Source: Parapristionchus giblindavisi
Lineage: Eukaryota; Nematoda; Chromadorea; Rhabditida; Diplogasteridae
Direction of reading: 5' to 3'
Assembly: GCA_943737045.1 (NCBI GenBank)
Contig: CALSFV010000003.1
Coordinates: 434,001-498,000 of the forward strand
DNA length: 64,000 nt
Position numbers and translations under genes: made by a program. The notes beneath the pieces were generated by a model. The model was not told the origin of the DNA, did no database searches, and saw only the letters and a program-made list of their open reading frames with translations. Of this stretch, positions 35,189 to 43,500 are shown in pieces. Each line of letters starts with the position of its first letter. Position 1 is the first letter of the stretch.

Positions 35189-36481
35189 ATGTTTAAGACA
35201 GAGACTGAAAAGAGTGTGTCCACACTGCATCCTAGTTTGGATCTGTTCTCTTCCAATGGGACTGTTTGTGGGGTTGAAACATCTCGCTTCACCGAGATCA
35301 GTCTTACATCAGCACCCGAAATCAGACCCTACGAGTTTAGGATTCAGAATTCCAAAGCTTTTCTTGATTTGCAAAGAAGTTATATTCTCACTCGCTATAA
35401 GATTGTTGATGAAAATGGAAATGATATTCCGGCACCCGCAGATGCTGCTGCAGATGTCTACGCGCCCGTTAATTTATTTGGATGTGCTCAATTTAGACAA
35501 ATTCAAGTGTTTATCAATGGAGTGCTAGTTTACGATAATGACAACTACCCATATAGGAGTTTCATTAGTGCATTACTGTCTTATAGTAACGAGTACAAGA
35601 TCAACTTTTTGCGTCTTGCTGGCTACAGCGATGAGACGAGTCCCACGTCTGCCGCAGATTCCGAGTACCTTAAGCGTGCCAACAAATGTGCAAAGTCCAA
35701 GACGCTAGAGGCCATCACGCCACTATGGTTCGAACCTGCAACGCAGAACAAGGCACTACTACCTTACATTGACCTGCGCATTCTTTGTTTCCCCTCTGAT
35801 GATGAGTTCCTGGTCGATAGGCGCAAAGGAACAAAGAAATATAGAGTTAAGATACAGCAGATGAGTCTTATGCTTCATGAACTTCACGTTCATGATTCGG
35901 TGGCTATAGCCTTTGACAGTTTGCTAAGGCAAAAGGGTTCGATTACCTACGCGTCCCTTAGCACTGCTGTGCGAACTTTCTTCATTCCGGGAGGCATTAA
36001 AGAGTTTCCATCTTTCAAGGTCTTTAGCAACAATATTCCACGCAGGATTTTCTTCACTATGGTCACAGCAAGTGCCTTCAACGGAGACTACAGTAACCCT
36101 TTCATCTTCAAACCACACGACTTACAAAACGTCAGAGTAGAAGCAGGAGGAGAGGTCATTCCCTTTTATGAATATGGACTAGACTATGGAAACGGACTTT
36201 ACGCCCGAGCCTATCTAGCACTGCAAGAAGCCCTTTCGGTGGCTGGAACCGGACAGTCAAATGGCATTTCACCTGAAGCATTTGCCTCACACGCCTGTAT
36301 TTATGCTTTTGACGTAGCCGGCGCTGAGAGTGATCAGTTTGCTCTACAAAGAATGGGGGAGACCACCATTAGACTAACATTCTCGAAGGACACCCCCGCT
36401 GGTGGCCTTTATGGTATTGTACTCGGAGAGATGATGAGTAATCTAGAAATCACTTCCGATCGCACTCCTCATGTGTATTAA
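35189..36481 (+). CDS. MCP: Double-jelly-roll major capsid protein
   Basis: 430 aa, no intron, starting at the ATG at 35189. The protein matches the Polinton MCP pattern: early beta strands with PYEFRIQNS-KAFLDLQRSYI, then KIVDENGNDI, a PVNLFGCAQFRQIQVFINGVLV strand block, YPYRSFISALLSYS and K-x-FLRLAGYSDE, as in other Polinton capsids of the double-jelly-roll (hexon-like) lineage. Trimers of this protein would form the icosahedral shell. Size is slightly below many Polinton MCPs, but both halves are present with no break. It converges with the integrase gene, 29 bp between stop codons. Confidence 0.9.
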   Translation: MFKTETEKSVSTLHPSLDLFSSNGTVCGVETSRFTEISLTSAPEIRPYEFRIQNSKAFLDLQRSYILTRYKIVDENGNDIPAPADAAADVYAPVNLFGCAQFRQIQVFINGVLVYDNDNYPYRSFISALLSYSNEYKINFLRLAGYSDETSPTSAADSEYLKRANKCAKSKTLEAITPLWFEPATQNKALLPYIDLRILCFPSDDEFLVDRRKGTKKYRVKIQQMSLMLHELHVHDSVAIAFDSLLRQKGSITYASLSTAVRTFFIPGGIKEFPSFKVFSNNIPRRIFFTMVTASAFNGDYSNPFIFKPHDLQNVRVEAGGEVIPFYEYGLDYGNGLYARAYLALQEALSVAGTGQSNGISPEAFASHACIYAFDVAGAESDQFALQRMGETTIRLTFSKDTPAGGLYGIVLGEMMSNLEITSDRTPHVY

Positions 36482-36486
36482 AAGAC

Positions 36487-36499
36487 AATAAAGTTTATT
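36487..36499. terminator. Back-to-back polyadenylation signals, MCP and integrase
   Basis: Plus-strand AATAAA at 36487-36492 lies 5 bp after the MCP stop. Minus-strand AATAAA at 36499-36494 lies 11 bp after the integrase stop. The two convergent transcripts must overlap slightly at their 3' ends. Confidence 0.7.
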
Positions 36500-36510
36500 T
36501 ATAAAATTGT

Positions 36511-37572
36511 TTATTCGAACATTACAACATCTTTAAGTGGAATCCATCGATCAAATGCCGGTGGAAATCCATGCAATCTAACTAGAACAAGCACACGACC
36601 GCGTTCACGCTTGCGTGAGATAATCTTTTCAATCTTGTATGCCCTATTATCACGTACTTTTCGAATTTCCTCAACGTAAAAGCGCCCTTCAATGTCCTCT
36701 CCGTTCATGTCCTTGAGCTTGAAATAGGGTGGTTGAACGCAGTTCTTTACTCGATCCACGATGAAAACTTCTGAAGACCAACTGGGAAGATAGCCCTTCT
36801 CGAAAGGCTTACGTGCCTTACTTATACGTACAGTGTCCCCACTCTTGATATCCACACGGGTAATAGCTCTACGCTTTAGACTAACTAAATGTTCGTCAAC
36901 ATCTCCATCTTTTACCTCAATAGGTGCTATCCCAATGGATCGATTGGGTGTTTTATTTATGCCCTGTACAAACTTGTCTAAAACATCAACCCATGTGAAA
37001 GATCCTTTGTGATGAAGGTATTTGTACAGACGTTTCTTTAGCGTCTGTATGGCCCTCTCGGCCATGGCCGCCTTCATCTCTGAGCGTGGGCTATAGTGTT
37101 GGATGAACAGTGACTTGAACAGCCCCTGTACTTTGGAGTTGTAAAATTCTTTGCCTTGATCTGTTATAAAACGAGAGCAAAAGTGACCATTTCGCGCGTA
37201 AACTTGTTCTAGCAGAGTGGAGATTGTATCGCGCATGTCCTGTGCACCTTTACTCTTCACAGGTACCGCATAAAAGAAGCGTGTGTAACAATCAACGGCG
37301 ACTAGACAATAGGCATAACCACTGTTGTGTCTCTTCCATTTCTGAAAGTCTGCTAAATCCGCCTGAATAGTCTGACCGGGAGCAATCCCCCGAGTCTTTG
37401 ATCTATTATAATTTTGTCTATACTTTCTGAATAAAGTGTATGCCTCTTGGTCTTCGAGTACTTCATTAACACGTTTAGTTGTGACTTTGGCTTTGCGGGC
37501 TATAGGTACAGCTGATGTATACGCAGTGGGCTCTCGAAGGTCATGATAGAGTTTATGTATACGACTAGTCAT
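36511..37572 (-). CDS. INT: Retroviral-type (rve) integrase with chromodomain
   Basis: 353 aa, no intron. The catalytic DDE triad is visible as D72 (QADLADF), D138 (FITDQGKEF) and E172 (MAERAIQTLK), spacing D-x65-D-x33-E. The C-terminal segment from about residue 311 (YKIEKIISRK ... VRLHGFPPAFDRWIPLKDV) matches the chromodomain seen on Polinton and Gypsy integrases and may guide target choice through chromatin. It inserts the linear element, making the 6-bp duplication seen here. The ATG at 37572 is preferred; a non-ATG extension of three codons exists. The gene is transcribed away from the 192-aa gene with 74 bp between them. Confidence 0.95.
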   Translation of the reverse strand: MTSRIHKLYHDLREPTAYTSAVPIARKAKVTTKRVNEVLEDQEAYTLFRKYRQNYNRSKTRGIAPGQTIQADLADFQKWKRHNSGYAYCLVAVDCYTRFFYAVPVKSKGAQDMRDTISTLLEQVYARNGHFCSRFITDQGKEFYNSKVQGLFKSLFIQHYSPRSEMKAAMAERAIQTLKKRLYKYLHHKGSFTWVDVLDKFVQGINKTPNRSIGIAPIEVKDGDVDEHLVSLKRRAITRVDIKSGDTVRISKARKPFEKGYLPSWSSEVFIVDRVKNCVQPPYFKLKDMNGEDIEGRFYVEEIRKVRDNRAYKIEKIISRKRERGRVLVLVRLHGFPPAFDRWIPLKDVVMFE

Positions 37573-37646
37573 GGAGTACAATAAAAAGTGAAATGATTAA
37601 AGAAACATTTCGGCTGTCTACGATCCATCCTGCTCCACTGCTCCTC

Positions 37647-38225
37647 CTAGTCCCATTTTTGAGTTCGTATGCGACGGTTTGCTGACAGATCTGGATTTCC
37701 ATAAGGTTGTCCGCTACGAGTACTTGCCGGAGATATGTTCTGTATCATGTTCGGTGATGGCTTCTGTTTTCTTCCCTTCTTTGGCGGATTCTGTGCGGAA
37801 AAGGAGGTGGAGGAGGGAGTTCCGCCAACCTCTGCTATCTTCCTACGACGCTTATTCTTTTTATACTGTACTGGGGTAAATTCTCCACCACTATGTTCAG
37901 ATTCATCTTCTCCTTCTAGTGCAGAATGCATTTCTTCATCATCATTATCATCAGATTTGGGCACCTCCTCCTCCTTTGCTGGTAAATCAGCGGGAGGTAC
38001 AACTACAGGTGTTGTGGCAACGGTGGAAGGAGTCTCTGGTACAACGGATTTTGCATCTTCTCTGAATCGTGCAAGTCTATTGAAAAGATCCTCAAAGAAT
38101 GCACGCTTAGTGGCAGGATCAATCGTTTCATCCTGGATTAGTTTATATATTTCATCCTGCATTGCCTCTATGCGTGCCTGCTCTTTGGACAGGGCAAGAA
38201 AGGGAACTAGTTTAAATTTATTCAT
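37647..38225 (-). CDS. Unrecognised 192-aa acidic/basic protein
   Basis: Begins MNKFKLVPF, like an N-terminal motif that I associate with small Polinton proteins of unknown role. A helical N-terminal third is followed by a Pro/Val/Thr linker, an acidic tract (KSDDNDDEEM to about residue 110) and a basic cluster KKNKRRRK (about 122-129) that resembles a nuclear localisation signal. The C terminus is basic and Ser/Pro-rich. A DNA-condensing or scaffold role is conceivable but not shown. Its ATG overlaps the stop of the preceding 99-aa gene (ATGA), so translation is probably coupled. Confidence 0.65.
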   Translation of the reverse strand: MNKFKLVPFLALSKEQARIEAMQDEIYKLIQDETIDPATKRAFFEDLFNRLARFREDAKSVVPETPSTVATTPVVVPPADLPAKEEEVPKSDDNDDEEMHSALEGEDESEHSGGEFTPVQYKKNKRRRKIAEVGGTPSSTSFSAQNPPKKGRKQKPSPNMIQNISPASTRSGQPYGNPDLSANRRIRTQKWD

Positions 38226-38521
38226 TGTTTGAGAAGACTAACAAGAGCTAGTGCTGCGGGAATAACAGCACCAATAAAACCCGCTCCGTGTTGAACTAGA
38301 TTCGTTCTAGCTTTTCTTTCACGTGAACAGCGGGCAATCTCCCTAATAATGTTCAAATGCTTTGTGATTATTTTCTTTTCTTTTCCTGTAAATGGAATGC
38401 GTGAGAGGTTTCGTAGTATCTCAACAATACAGGTAAGTTCGGCTAATGTAGCGTCGGACACAATTGAGGGGTCTTCAGAGAGACGTTCAAGAAACGACCA
38501 GTGCTTGGTAAGTTTACGCAT
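38222..38521 (-). CDS. Small protein with C-terminal hydrophobic helix
   Basis: 99 aa. The first 70 residues are charged and helical (TLAELTCIVEILRNLSRIPF). The end is a hydrophobic segment (about 76-97, GAGFIGAVIPAALALVSLL) preceded by RTNLVQHG. Small proteins with this GGFLGALIP-like tail are common beside the protease in Polintons; they may be capsid-associated or membrane-active. It overlaps the protease gene by 8 bp at its start and the next gene by 4 bp (ATGA) at its end. Confidence 0.7.
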   Translation of the reverse strand: MRKLTKHWSFLERLSEDPSIVSDATLAELTCIVEILRNLSRIPFTGKEKKIITKHLNIIREIARCSRERKARTNLVQHGAGFIGAVIPAALALVSLLKQ

Positions 38522-38975
38522 CGACTAAACGGAAATTGTGGGCGGAGTCTAACCATCGTGTAATTACAACATCATCATCTTTAATACTAACAAAGTCATC
38601 TACTATAGACTTGAAACTCCTACCTCTACTTTGCATGTGAATATGATAAATACAAAACGCACCGCAAGTGATGGCATTGTCTTTCTGATGTGCCACTTTA
38701 TTATATGTACAATGCTTAAAGTGTTTGCAAAACCTTTTAATTAGTCCCTTTGGAGGACGACCAAAACTATCAAAGAAGTAACACCTGTTTCCCTTGACAT
38801 ATATTGACTGCCAATGCTGACCAGTGGAATTACTTTTATCGGTATTAACACAAAGAGAAAACAAATGTGGTAGTGTGGTGGGATGTGGGAGTTCATCACA
38901 AGGAAAGGTGCCTATAAATATATGTGATGTATGAGAATCATTAAAAAGTATATCATTTATCTGATTAGTATTCAT
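38514..38975 (-). CDS. PRO: Adenovirus-type cysteine protease (adenain-like, C5)
   Basis: 153 aa, no intron. The catalytic order of the family is visible: His54 (GQHWQSIYV), Asp69 (YFFDSFG), the oxyanion Gln97 (HQKDN) and nucleophile Cys104 (ITCGAFC). It would process capsid precursors during maturation. It is shorter than adenoviral adenain (about 200 aa), as is usual in Polintons. Its ATG overlaps the TGA of the zinc-ribbon gene by 4 bp, and its end overlaps the 99-aa gene by 8 bp. Confidence 0.95.
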   Translation of the reverse strand: MNTNQINDILFNDSHTSHIFIGTFPCDELPHPTTLPHLFSLCVNTDKSNSTGQHWQSIYVKGNRCYFFDSFGRPPKGLIKRFCKHFKHCTYNKVAHQKDNAITCGAFCIYHIHMQSRGRSFKSIVDDFVSIKDDDVVITRWLDSAHNFRLVDA

Positions 38976-39453
38976 GGTTGTTGTTGTTGTTTAAAGGAGG
39001 GTCTATCAAAGTCGAACCGACTGGCTCTATTGTTTCTAACACACTGATCGCAGACATGTATGGTGATAGTCTGATAACCGTCCCCGTGTATGAGCTTCGT
39101 CTCATCGTTTCGGAAACGTGTCCAGCACTTGTTACATAGTGATACATGTACTCCTTTCACTCCATGTCCCCACTGCTTACGTGTCTGAACGGAAAATGTT
39201 ATTGAGATAATAGTTAATTCAGTCTTACCATGGTAGGCTTGAGTGTGTCTCTAAACTTGCCAAACAAGTATGCAGCTCGATGAGCTTCGGAAAGATGTTG
39301 CTGCTCGTGTAAATTGCTATCATTTTGAACAGTATCATTATTTATTTTTTCATTCTTCATCATCTCTTCAAAGGACGTAAGCTCTGGCTCAATTGACTTT
39401 TGAGTTTCGCGACAGTCAGGAGGAAAGCAAGCATTCTCTGATGATGAAGACAT
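38972..39453 (-). CDS. Zinc-ribbon protein, right paralog (2 exons)
   Basis: Exon 1 is 39453-39229 (75 codons) and exon 2 is 39184-38972, joined by a 44-bp GT-AG intron in phase 0: 145 aa. The N-terminal part is polar and acidic; the C-terminal part has CNKC and CDQC about 25 residues apart, followed by VRNNRASR. It resembles the gene at 22898-23456 in motif, spacing and intron phase. The ATG at 39453 is preferred; an in-frame ATG at 39525 lies within the TIR. It is the first gene of the minus-strand array and sits about 50 bp from the TIR GC box. Function unknown. Confidence 0.7.
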
Positions 39454-39502
39454 ATTAAATAACGCTATATGATACTTTGGAAGAGAGAGATAGATGGGAG
39501 GA

Positions 39503-39524
39503 GGCCCCGCCCCCAAATACGTCA
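39503..39524 (-). promoter_or_regulatory. GC box and CRE-like site upstream of minus-strand array
   Basis: On the minus strand, TGACGT (39524-39519) is followed by GGGGGCGGGGCC (39514-39503), about 50 bp before the ATG of the right zinc-ribbon gene. Position and composition fit a promoter for the zinc-ribbon/protease/99-aa/192-aa array. The site is in the TIR, so an identical copy faces inward at the left end. Confidence 0.55.
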
Positions 39525-40310
39525 TTCATTAGTCTGTCGTCAGTCGCATATGGTCGGGTGCAGGTTAGTTTATTATCGATCAATTTATCGATTGGGGTGA
39601 ATTTATCTATTGATTCTTATGAGACATTCAATTGATCTATTCACTTTGGTTGATCTTTGATCTTTGATTTTTAATGATTAGTTGTGAAATAGTAGTTAAA
39701 AGTGAGATAGTGTGTGAAAATGAGAGAACACCGAGAAGTAGAGAAATAGGTGAGAGAGTGTGTAAAAGTGAGAGAAGTAGAGAAACAAGTGAGAGAGTGT
39801 GTGAAAGTGAGAGAAGTAGAGAAATAGGTGAGAGAGTGTGTGAAAATGAGAGAGTACAGAGATGCAGAGAAGTGAGCGAGAGAGGGCAAAGAAGTAGAGA
39901 AATAGGTGAGAGAGTGTGTGAAAGTGAGAGAAGTAGAGAAATAGATGAGAGAGTGTGTGAAAGTGAGAGAAGTAGAGAAATAGATGAGAGAGTGTGTGAA
40001 AGTGAGAGAAGTAGAGAAGTAGAGCAGTGAGCGAGAGAGTATGAGAGAGTGAGAGAGTATAGAGAAGTAGAGAAGTGCAGTGAATAAGCTCCGCCCCCAA
40101 AACAGTCATTTAGTAGTCGATCGTCTGCCTCGTGTGGTTGTGTGTGCTGTTGCTCCAGGTCAGTTCGTTGTTGATCATGTTATCGATTGGTGTAAATCTA
40201 TCGATTGATGTTTGTGTTTCAATTGATCTATTCATTCTGATCGATACTTGATCTTTGTACTTTATTAATTTGTACTTTATTACTTGTTTACTACTTTCGT
40301 TTTTTACTTT

Positions 40311-40507
40311 GCGCCTTGGAGACTACTTTGTACTTAGTTTGCACCCAAAATCAAAGGATGCCGACATCATAATTTGATTGACAGATGTACTTGTTAACAT
40401 GTGTTAACATGTGTTAACATGTGTACCTGTCACCTGTCAATCAAATTATGATGTCGGCGTCCTTTGATCTTAGGTGCAAACTAAGTGCAAACTAGTCTCC
40501 AAAGCGC
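40311..40507. repeat. Nested palindrome inside right TIR
   Basis: Mirror copy of 21766-21962: 74-bp arms around a 49-bp loop with three copies of the decamer gttaacatgt. Confidence 0.9.
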
Positions 40508-40518
40508 ACTATACTACT

Positions 40519-40524
40519 CGCATG
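40519..40524. repeat. Polinton target-site duplication, right copy
   Basis: cgcatg, identical to 21749-21754; the satellite unit resumes in register after it. Confidence 0.9.
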
Positions 40525-43500
40525 GCACATACACACCTCCCCTACGGCAGCGCCGGCGACAAACGCCACCTAACCCCCGTCTAGCCTACACCGAATACTG
40601 AATTTATACTTTAAAATTTCTCTGATCGCATTTTAAATTGATTTTTTTGTCGTGAAAATAGAAAAAAATAGGCCAAAATTGCCAGTGTGACTGTTTCAGC
40701 ATTGCGTGCGCTCTCTAAAAGTGTGTTCACTGAATTCGTCATACCAAATTACATTTTTGTGGGAGAAAAAAGTTTGCAATTTGATACAGGCTCAAGCAAG
40801 TTACGGTCTAGACTATCTATGCATGGGGAGAGGGAGAGGGAAGGGGGAGCGAGAGGGACGCGTACTCTATCCATTGCGTCTCTGTACGACCAGAGCGAAT
40901 CAGTGTATCTTTATTCGTACGTTTACAATTTACTTTGACACCTGATGATTAGCTCAAGACAAGCTGAACTCATATAAACTCACAACCGCTCATCTGTAAC
41001 GCGAAATCGACAGATAACGCGGCAATCGTTGCAATTCGCACTTAAATCACCACAATTTGCTTGAAACTTATCCGTTCGAGCTGCGGAAGCGCGCGTTCGA
41101 CGTCTCGTAACGTCCGCTATGCTGTACAGGTAAACGTGCGAATTTTCAGGAGCTAATTCGAGCGGGAAATGGCCATACATGGGGTCGTTTTGCACTTTTT
41201 CGTGTCTATGGTTCCTGTTGAGACTGGACATGCTCTACTATTTCATATAGCTCAATATTTTCATAAATATTTTTATTGTAAATCCGAGATATGGTTACAG
41301 TGAGAGATGGATATATATGGAGAGAGAGAGGAGGAGGAGGAGAAGGTGAATCGCTCTTCACTCACTCCATACAAAAAAGACACGCATGGCACATACACAC
41401 CTCCCCTACGGCAGCGCCGGCGACCAACGCCACCTAACCCCCGTCTAGCCTACACCGAATACTGAATTTATACTTTAAAATTTCTCTGATCGCATTTTAA
41501 ATTGATTTTTTTGTCGTGAAAATAGAAAAAAATAGGCCAAAATTGCCAGTGTGACTAGTTCAGCATTGCGTGCGCTCTCTAAAAGTGTGTTCACTGAATT
41601 CGTCATACCAAATTACATTTTTGTGGAAGAAAAAAGTTTGCAATTTGATACAGGCTCAAGCAAGTTACGGTCTAGACTATCTATGCATGGGGAGAGGGAG
41701 AGGGAAGGGGGAGCGAGAGGGACGCGTACTCTATCCATTGCGTCTCTGTACGACCAGAGCGAATCAGTGTATCTTTATTCGTACGTTTACAATTTACTTT
41801 GACACCTGATGATTAGCTCAAGACAAGCTGAACTCATATAAACTCACAACCGCTCATCTGTAACGCGAAATCGACAGATAACGCGGCAATCGTTACAATT
41901 CGCACTTAAATCACCACAATTTGCTTGAAACTTATCCGTTCGAGCTGCGGAAGCGCGCGTTCGACGTCTCGTAACGTCCGCTATGCTGTACAGGTAAAAG
42001 TGCGAATTTTCAGGAGCTAATTCGAGCGGGAAATGGCCATACATGGGGTCGTTTTGCACTTTTTCGTGTCTATGGTTCCTGTTGAGACTGGACATGCTCT
42101 ACTATTTCATATAGCTCAATATTTTCATAAATATTTTTATTGTAAATCCGAGATATGGTTACAGTGAGAGATGGATATATATGGAGAGAGAGAGGAGGAG
42201 GAGGAGAAGGTGAATCGCTCTTCACTCACTCCATACAAAAAAGACACGCATGGCACATACACACCTCCCCTACGGCAGCGCCGGCGACCAACGCCACCTA
42301 ACCCCCGTCTAGCCTACACCGAATACTGAATTTATACTTTAAAATTTCTCTGATCGCATTTTAAATTGATTTTTTTGTCGTGAAAATAGAAAAAAATAGG
42401 CCAAAATTGCCAGTGTGACTGTTTCAGCATTGCGTGCGCTCTCTAAAAGTGTGTTCACTGAATTCGTCATACCAAATTACATTTTTGTGGGAGAAAAAAG
42501 TTTGCAATTTGATACAGGCTCAAGCAAGTTACGGTCTAGACTATCTATGCATGGGGAGAGGGAGAGGGAAGGGGGAGCGAGAGGGACGCGTACTCTATCC
42601 ATTGCGTCTCTGTACGACCAGAGCGAATCAGTGTATCTTTATTCGTACGTTTACAATTTACTTTGACACCTGATGATTAGCTCAAGACAAGCTGAACTCA
42701 TATAAACTCACAACCGCTCATCTGTAACGCGAAATCGACAGATAACGCGGCAATCGTTGCAATTCGCACTTAAATCACCACAATTTGCTTGAAACTTATC
42801 CGTTCGAGCTGCGGAAGCGCGCGTTCGACGTCTCGTAACGTCCGCTATGCTGTACAGGTAAAAGTGCGAATTTTCAGGAGCTAATTCGAGCGGGAAATGG
42901 CCATACATGGGGTCGTTTTGCACTTTTTCGTGTCTATGGTTCCTGTTGAGACTGGACATGCTCTACTATTTCATATAGCTCAATATTTTCATAAATATTT
43001 TTATTGTAAATCCGAGATATGATTACAGTGAGAGATGGATATATATGGAGAGAGAGAGGAGGAGGAGGAGAAGGTGAATCGCTCTTCACTCACTCCATAC
43101 AAAAAAGACACGCATGGCACATACACACCTCCCCTACCGCAGCGCCGGCGACCAACGCCATCTAACCCCCGTCTAGCCTACACCGAATACTGAATTTATA
43201 CTTTCAAATTTCTCTGATCGCATTTTAAATTGATTTTTTTGTCGTTAAAATAGAAAAAAATAGGCCAAAATTGCCAGTGTGACTAGTTCAGCATTGCGTG
43301 CGCTCTCTAAAAGTGTGTTCACTGAATTCGTCATACCAAATTACATTTTTGTGGAAGAAAAAAGTTTGCAATTTGATACAGGCTCAAGCAAGTTACGGTC
43401 TAGACTATCTATGCATGGGGAGAGGGAGAGGGAAGGGGGAGCGAGAGGGACGCGTACTCTATCCATTGCGTCTCTGTACGACCAGAGCGAATCAGTGTAT

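Larger units (their letters stand above)
21755..40518. mobile_element. Complete Polinton/Maverick DNA transposon
   Basis: An 18,764-bp element with 1,025-bp terminal inverted repeats starting 5'-AG, flanked by a 6-bp duplication cgcatg (21749-21754 and 40519-40524) made from a satellite unit. All these are hallmarks of the family, as is the gene set: protein-primed DNA polymerase B, rve integrase, adenain-type protease, packaging ATPase, major and minor capsid proteins. Each core gene reads through intact after short introns are removed. Intact genes and TIRs that match wherever I compared them suggest recent insertion and possible activity. Polintons with capsid genes are thought to be able to form virions; this copy keeps all the required parts and adds a membrane glycoprotein gene. 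Confidence 0.96.
39494..40518 (-). repeat. Polinton right terminal inverted repeat
   Basis: Reverse complement of 21755-22779, same length (1,025 bp). The nested palindrome lies at 40311-40507, the CT/GA minisatellite at 39696-40077, and the promoter-like module copies at 39503-39662 and 40087-40253. Confidence 0.95.
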
